Origin: Nocardia sp. CDC159
GTDB lineage: Bacteria; Actinomycetota; Actinomycetes; Mycobacteriales; Mycobacteriaceae
Reading direction: 5' to 3'
DNA: 64,000 nt
Assembly: GCF_023740735.1 (NCBI RefSeq)
Contig: NZ_JAMRXH010000009.1
Span: 35,470-99,469 of the forward strand
The stretch's first letter is position 1. Each line of letters opens with the position of its first letter. The translations under genes were made by a program, and so were the position numbers. Below are positions 59,801 to 64,000 of this stretch, piece by piece. The notes beneath the pieces are model-generated. The model ran no database searches and had not been told where the DNA came from. It was given only the letters and a program-made list of their open reading frames with translations.

Positions 59801-62800
59801 GCGGGTCGCGGGGTGGGGGACACGATGTCGCCGCAGGAGTTGTACGAGCGTCTGCGGCGCTCCGGGGTGGACTACGGCCCCCGCTTCCGGGCGGTTCGCC
59901 AGATCGCCTGCGGGGCCGGTCGTGTCGTTGCGACGGTCGACACCGAGGACGCGGCGAAGAACCGGTTCGACCGGGTGGCGATCATCGATTCCTGTATGCA
60001 GCCGCTGCTGGGCGCGCTCGACCCGGCGTGGGTGCGGGGGCGAGCGGTCGTGCCGATCTCGGTCGGCGAGATCCGGCTCGGTGCGGATTTCCACGGCGAT
60101 CTGACGCTGGACGGCGTGGTGACCGCCGTCGACGGTGATCTGGCGACGGCGCGGGTTCGGGCCGTCGACGCGACCGGCGCGCAGGTCGTGACACTGCGCG
60201 ATCTCCGGCTCCGAGCGGTCGCGCTCCCGGGCTGGTACCCGACCGGGGCACTGTTCGGCGAACAGTGGATTCCGCTGTCCGGCACGGCGATCGGGCATAC
60301 CGGCGCGGTGCACGTGGTGGGTGCGGGCCCGAACGCCGAGGCCGTCGCCGCCGGACTGGCCGGTGAACGTGCGGCGGTCCACCGGATTCCGGTGTCCCTC
60401 ACCGACGGCACCGCACCGGCCGCGGCATCGGAGATTCCCGCGGGCAGTCATGTCGTGGCGGTGCTCGCCGCGCCGCATGCGGCGGAAACCACCGACTCGC
60501 CGGTGGTCTCCGAGCTGTCGACCGCGATGGATACCATCCGTACCCTGCTCGCGGATCGCTCGGCCGCGGCGCTGGTATTGACGCTCACCGATGCCGCCGC
60601 CGATACGATGCTCGGATCGGGGCTGATCGGAATGCTGCGAACCGTCGCCCTCGAGTACGCCGCGCCGGTCGGCATCGTGCGGTGGACCGGCGATCCCGCC
60701 GAACGGCATGCGGTCGGCTCCGCCGTCCGGCACTGTATGTCGGATGCGCACAACGAAATTCGCGTGTGCGATGGGGCCGTGACCGTGCGGCGCCTACGCC
60801 CGGTCGTCGCCGATCGGCACCCGCGTCCGGATCCGGGCATCGGCGGTTGCGTGGTCGTCGTCGGAGGAGGCGGCGGACTCGGCACAGTGGTGATCGACTA
60901 CCTGCTGGAACAGGGCGCGCGGCAGGTGATTTCGTTGCAGCGATCCGCCGTCGCCGCGGCCGCGGATCCGCGGATTGTGCGGATCAGTTGCGATGCCCGG
61001 GATCGAGCCGATCTCGAGGCCGTACTCGGCGGGGTCCGGGATCGGTACGGCCGGATCACGGCGGTGGTCCATGCGGCGGGGACGCTGGTCGATGCGGAGT
61101 TCTCCCGGGTTACCCACGCCATGGTGCGGGAGCTGTGGGAGTCCAAACTCGGCATTGCGTCGAATCTTGTCTTCGCCACCCGTGCCGATCCACCCGACAT
61201 CATGGTCGTGCTGTCATCGGCCAGCGGCACCATAGGCTCACCCGGCCAGAGTGCGTATGCCTTGGTCAATGCGGCGCTGGACGCGTTCGCGCGGCAGTGC
61301 GCCCGATCGGGTCGGCGCATCGTGTCGCTGGCTCTGGGTGCGGTCGACGGTGTGGGACTGGCCTACCGTCGCGGTGGCGCGGCGCATCTCGCGCGCGCCG
61401 GAATGCCTGCGCTCGAGCCCGCGGCGGTGCGGCAGCTGCTGGGGCAGGCATGGCGATGTGGCGCTACCGATCTCACCGCGGTGGCCTATTCGCCCACCGC
61501 GGTATCCGACGCCCTGGGTGGTCGTGTCGCCACTCTCCTCGGTTCCTCGCGATGTATGGAGCCCCGCGTCGATGCGGCCGACGGCCCGGATCGGGACCTG
61601 CCGGCGGCCGTTCATGCCGTGGTCGCGTCCGCCGTCGGACGCGACGTGCGCGCGGTTTCCCGGACGGCGACATTCGCCGACCTGGGGGTCGACTCCCTGC
61701 TCGCCATCGAGATCCGGCGGCGTTTGGAAAGTGCGCTGTCGGTCCGGTTGTCCACCGCCGAGATCTTCGCCCACCCGACCGTCGACCGGCTGACGACGGC
61801 GCTGCTCGCCAAGCTCGGTCCGGCCGATCCGGAGCCGGCGATCGAGGCGCCGCGACGGACCCGCACCCGATCGGTCGCCGTCCGCGGGATCGGCCTGCGC
61901 GTACCCCCCGACATCCGGACGGTGCACGACTTCTGGGCCCACCTGCTCGATCGGGCCGATTCGGTGGGCCGGGTGGCTGTCGCCGCCGACGGCTCTCGCG
62001 CCCTTGCCACCGCAACCGCCCCGCCGGCGGGGTTCGGCGCACTGCTGGATGTGTCGGGTTTCGATCACGCCTTCTTCGGGATCTCGGCAACCGAGTCCGA
62101 ACAGATGGATCCCCAGCAGCGGCTCGCGTTGGAGACCACCTGGGAGGCGTTGCGGGACGCCGGTATTGATCCGGTCGAGTTGGCGGGCACCGGCACGGGG
62201 GTCTTCGTCGGCGCGTATGCGAACGACTGGATGCTGATCCGAGCCACGACACCGGAGTCGATGGATGCGTTCACCGGTCCCGGTAGCGCGCACAGCATGG
62301 TGGCCAATCGGGTGTCGTACGCGCTCGATGTGCACGGCCCGAGCATGACCGTCGACACCGCCTGCTCGTCCGGGGCGACCGCGCTGTCCGCGGCCGTGCA
62401 CGCGATACGCGCCGGACAGTGCGATACCGCCGTTGTCATCGGTGTGCATGTGGTGCTGTCGGATTTCGTGGATCGGCTCACGCGCTCGGTCCTGCCGTTC
62501 TCCGCCGCCCGGCGATGCCGGTCGTTCGATGCCGAGGCCGATGGCATCGTCCGCGCGGAGGGCTGTATCGCGGTCGTCCTGCAGGGCGCTGCCGCGACCG
62601 CGGGCGCCATGCCACCCAGGGGGCACATTCTGGGCGTCGGAATCAATCACGGTGGCCGGGCGAACGGGCTCACCGCACCAAATCCGGTCGCGCAGCAGCA
62701 GGTCCTGCGCGCGGCGCTGGCCGATGCCGGGGTATCGGCGGCCGAGGTCGGTTACATCGAGGCACACGGCGCCGGCACGGCGCTCGGCGACCCGATTGAG

Positions 62801-64000
62801 ATGATGGCGCTGCGGGAGGTGTACGGCGGCGGCGAGCGCGACGGTGCGATCGGCTCGCTCAAGGCCAACTTCGGTCACGCGGAGGCGGCTGCCGGGCTGC
62901 TCGGGCTGGTCAAGGCCCTACTCGTCGCCGACTCGAAAATCGTTCCCGCACAACCGAATTTCGCCAACCTCAATCCCGATATCGAGCTGAGCGGAACCGG
63001 TCTGCGCATCGCGATCGAGCAGGGCACGCTCGCTTCCTCGGCCCCCTTGGCCGCCGTCAGTTCCTTCGGGTTCGGCGGAACCAACGTGCACGTGATCGTG
63101 GCGGGTCCGGACGATCCCAGGGTGACCGCGGATCGATCCCAAACCGTCACCGCCGCACCGGTTCTGCCGGACGCCCCGCTCGTGCTGCCGCTCGCCGCAG
63201 CCGATTTCGCGACGCTCGAGCAGCTGCGTATTCGATATCTGAAGTCCGTGACCGATACTCCGGCGGAGTGGCTGCGGGAGTTCTGCCGCAATGCCGCGGT
63301 CCGCGATGGTGATCGCCGGGCGCGGAGCGCGTGGGTCGCGCACGACCGCGCGGAGTTGATCGACGCGCTGCGCCGACCGCTTCCGGACGCGGCCGCGAGG
63401 CCGCCGGATGCCCGCCCCCTCGTGTTCGTGTACTCGGGTCAGGGGACGGCGTGGCCGACGATGGCGGCCGGTGTGTTCGACCATCCGGCGATAGCGCCGC
63501 GGGTCGCCGACTGGGATGCCGCGGTTCGCCGCCTGTGCGGCTGGTCCCTGATCGACGCGGCGACCTCGGCTGCCTCCGGCGTATTCGAATCCACGGTGAC
63601 ATCCCAAATCTGCACGGCCGCGGTGCAACTCGCGCTGACCGCGCTGCTGAGGCAGGCCGGGGCCGAGCCGGATGCGGTGATCGGCCACAGCATGGGAGAG
63701 GCGGTCGCGGCCGTGGCCGCCGGAGTCTTCGACGCATCCGATATGTTCGCCCTGCTCGCCGACCGAGGCCGGGTGATCGATGCGCGGGCCGGGGGCGGCG
63801 CGATGATCGCGGCGCGATGCACGCCCGAACAGGCCGCGCGCTGGATCGAGGACCGGACGGACGTCGCGATCGCCGCCGTCAATTCGCCGAACGCGGTGGT
63901 GTTCACCGGTATCCGAACCGCCATCGAATCGCTCTCGGCACGACTGCGCCGCGCCGGAGTACGGACCCGTGACCTGGGCGTCGGGTACGCGTTTCACGGC
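56837..64000 (+). CDS. Modular type I polyketide synthase (KS-AT-DH-KR-ACP-KS-AT..., cut by window end)
   Basis: An unbroken frame of 2388 codons runs to the right edge, so only the N-terminal part is present. Module 1: KS at about residues 10-420 with Cys168 (DSACSAS), ECHGTGTSLGD and SNIGHLEAAAG; AT with FPGQGGQFAGMG and GHSLGE, Ser619; DH with HVVAGESVVP, His896, and a second-half DSCMQPLLGA; KR with VVGGGGGLG near 1340, VLSSASG and Tyr1474 (SAYALVNA); ACP with LGVDSLL, Ser1620. Module 2 starts with KS (DTACSS, Cys1843; EAHGAGTALGD; KANFGHAEAAAG) and an AT with GHSMGE, Ser2285. GTG start overlaps the ACP gene stop. No ER domain is seen in module 1. The product is unknown. Confidence 0.95.
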   Translation, partial: MTGRKPRPPVAIVGIGSRIPGAAGPEEMWQAISAGADSTTEPPSDRWPEQSAGTLPARGGYLDDIESFDNEWFGISVREAEMMDPQQRLALTVAIEALDDAGVAGFGRGTDAAVLMGVSTFDHGAAVLGRPGWTGPYTVTGANLSIVANRLSYVLDLHGPSMVVDSACSASLSAVDLACSLLCDPNIPFVVVGGVNALLLPHTTRSFLDAGFLAADGRCKTFDAAADGYARAEGCVVLVLRRSADAMAAGDRVYAEIVGSSVNSNGRSSALYAPNGSAQQRVITAAWQAAGCPPRSASYFECHGTGTSLGDAIEVSALARVLGADDPGGSSPRAPVVLGSVKSNIGHLEAAAGVAGLAKAALMIHHAALPPSANFVAASPLLRLGERGFRVATGREPMAADPLDRIVGVSSFGFGGTNAHVVVRGMRSHPASRPDRAVTAPPRMVISAADRDLLRATAGDWVRWLDEHPRHDLADAVEISRRVTRDGVRAGVIATDRVQARDALAALAAGAPDPRVIVGPDPSTARRSVAPLFLFPGQGGQFAGMGRELADAFPRFAEAAAEAAEAVRAAGGPEVWNPDHGFALGGTHVVQPALFAFQVASAALLAGFGIHPGAVVGHSLGEVAAAHTAGLLDLTDAAKVAVARGTVLGRLDGTGSMAVLELDVDDAHRRLRRFADRVAVAAVNSPRAVVVSGQSAAVRELVAEVASDGVFAREIAVDFAAHSPAVAARRGELLAAFGALNCATPKVPMLSTTRPGADPDELIVGAEYWADNACDTVQLHAALQQAVAEDCDVVVEIGPHPVLAHAVLESAAEFRSVLALSAKGGESLAAARCLAELDVAGYPVRWPAGPGGFGSPPRRRWRPTRFVSPWRRAGDPAADDRPEREIDCDITLFADHVVAGESVVPAARWMLAVHDHAAGMGMVVQDLVVHERLETEALRSAQVLLRPAAGDRGPRTVNIVLARGTARTTIVTATIAPLGQPVESAEPIAGRGVGDTMSPQELYERLRRSGVDYGPRFRAVRQIACGAGRVVATVDTEDAAKNRFDRVAIIDSCMQPLLGALDPAWVRGRAVVPISVGEIRLGADFHGDLTLDGVVTAVDGDLATARVRAVDATGAQVVTLRDLRLRAVALPGWYPTGALFGEQWIPLSGTAIGHTGAVHVVGAGPNAEAVAAGLAGERAAVHRIPVSLTDGTAPAAASEIPAGSHVVAVLAAPHAAETTDSPVVSELSTAMDTIRTLLADRSAAALVLTLTDAAADTMLGSGLIGMLRTVALEYAAPVGIVRWTGDPAERHAVGSAVRHCMSDAHNEIRVCDGAVTVRRLRPVVADRHPRPDPGIGGCVVVVGGGGGLGTVVIDYLLEQGARQVISLQRSAVAAAADPRIVRISCDARDRADLEAVLGGVRDRYGRITAVVHAAGTLVDAEFSRVTHAMVRELWESKLGIASNLVFATRADPPDIMVVLSSASGTIGSPGQSAYALVNAALDAFARQCARSGRRIVSLALGAVDGVGLAYRRGGAAHLARAGMPALEPAAVRQLLGQAWRCGATDLTAVAYSPTAVSDALGGRVATLLGSSRCMEPRVDAADGPDRDLPAAVHAVVASAVGRDVRAVSRTATFADLGVDSLLAIEIRRRLESALSVRLSTAEIFAHPTVDRLTTALLAKLGPADPEPAIEAPRRTRTRSVAVRGIGLRVPPDIRTVHDFWAHLLDRADSVGRVAVAADGSRALATATAPPAGFGALLDVSGFDHAFFGISATESEQMDPQQRLALETTWEALRDAGIDPVELAGTGTGVFVGAYANDWMLIRATTPESMDAFTGPGSAHSMVANRVSYALDVHGPSMTVDTACSSGATALSAAVHAIRAGQCDTAVVIGVHVVLSDFVDRLTRSVLPFSAARRCRSFDAEADGIVRAEGCIAVVLQGAAATAGAMPPRGHILGVGINHGGRANGLTAPNPVAQQQVLRAALADAGVSAAEVGYIEAHGAGTALGDPIEMMALREVYGGGERDGAIGSLKANFGHAEAAAGLLGLVKALLVADSKIVPAQPNFANLNPDIELSGTGLRIAIEQGTLASSAPLAAVSSFGFGGTNVHVIVAGPDDPRVTADRSQTVTAAPVLPDAPLVLPLAAADFATLEQLRIRYLKSVTDTPAEWLREFCRNAAVRDGDRRARSAWVAHDRAELIDALRRPLPDAAARPPDARPLVFVYSGQGTAWPTMAAGVFDHPAIAPRVADWDAAVRRLCGWSLIDAATSAASGVFESTVTSQICTAAVQLALTALLRQAGAEPDAVIGHSMGEAVAAVAAGVFDASDMFALLADRGRVIDARAGGGAMIAARCTPEQAARWIEDRTDVAIAAVNSPNAVVFTGIRTAIESLSARLRRAGVRTRDLGVGYAFHG

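Overview
The window is high-GC, densely coded actinobacterial DNA, most like Nocardia or a close Mycobacteriales relative. Supporting signs are many GTG/TTG starts, ATGA/GTGA stop-start overlaps, an F420-type oxidoreductase, FadD35-, CYP138- and Rv1771-like proteins, a 13E12/DUF222-HNH gene, a mycobacterial-type SOS box, and a DUF190-phosphoglucomutase arrangement like that around Rv3068c-Rv3071. No rRNA, CRISPR array or insertion sequence was seen. The species is inferred from gene content and cannot be proved here.

Layout. 0-8 kb: an SDR dehydrogenase, an SRPBCC protein, a FetA/FetB-like ABC pair, an F420-type oxidoreductase, a secreted SGNH hydrolase, and a divergent DoxX/TetR pair with a repeated operator-like element. 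7.6-15.5 kb: a complete histidine utilisation locus (IclR regulator, HutH, HutU, an M20 amidohydrolase, HutF, HutI) with a HutR-type operator. 15.5-28 kb: MscL, an APC transporter, AraC, LuxR and XRE regulators, two translationally coupled acyl-CoA synthetases, YceI and an MFS transporter. 28-34.5 kb: a stress/envelope island made of CsbD, an ECF sigma factor, an anti-sigma/Asp23 fusion, several Asp23-like proteins, AmaP and DUF6286 proteins, a second copy of the Asp23-DUF6286-AmaP module in which the last two are fused, and a disordered Gln/Arg/Asp-rich protein. 34.5-44 kb: a gulonolactone-oxidase-like flavoprotein, a TetR/MFS efflux pair, a secreted lipase, DUF190, phosphoglucomutase, then a two-gene operon of a JmjC oxygenase and an NHLP-leader-like protein. 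44-51 kb: SnoaL, maleylpyruvate-isomerase-like, MFS and DsbA-like genes, a DUF222-HNH nuclease behind two SOS boxes, tRNA-Ala(GGC), MerR and a cold-shock protein. 51-64 kb: a 53-residue ORF coupled to a PatA-like acyltransferase, a gene-poor stretch, then the left part of a type I polyketide locus (P450, GNAT-like protein, free ACP, and a modular PKS that runs off the right edge).

The best candidates for undescribed biology are the NHLP/JmjC pair at 42.2-43.9 kb, which could be a small RiPP-like system; the duplicated Asp23 stress island with its own sigma and anti-sigma proteins; and the PKS locus at the right edge. Several regulator-target pairs also carry clear operator candidates: HutR, the TetR-DoxX pair, the TetR-MFS pair, the XRE-YceI pair and LexA-HNH.
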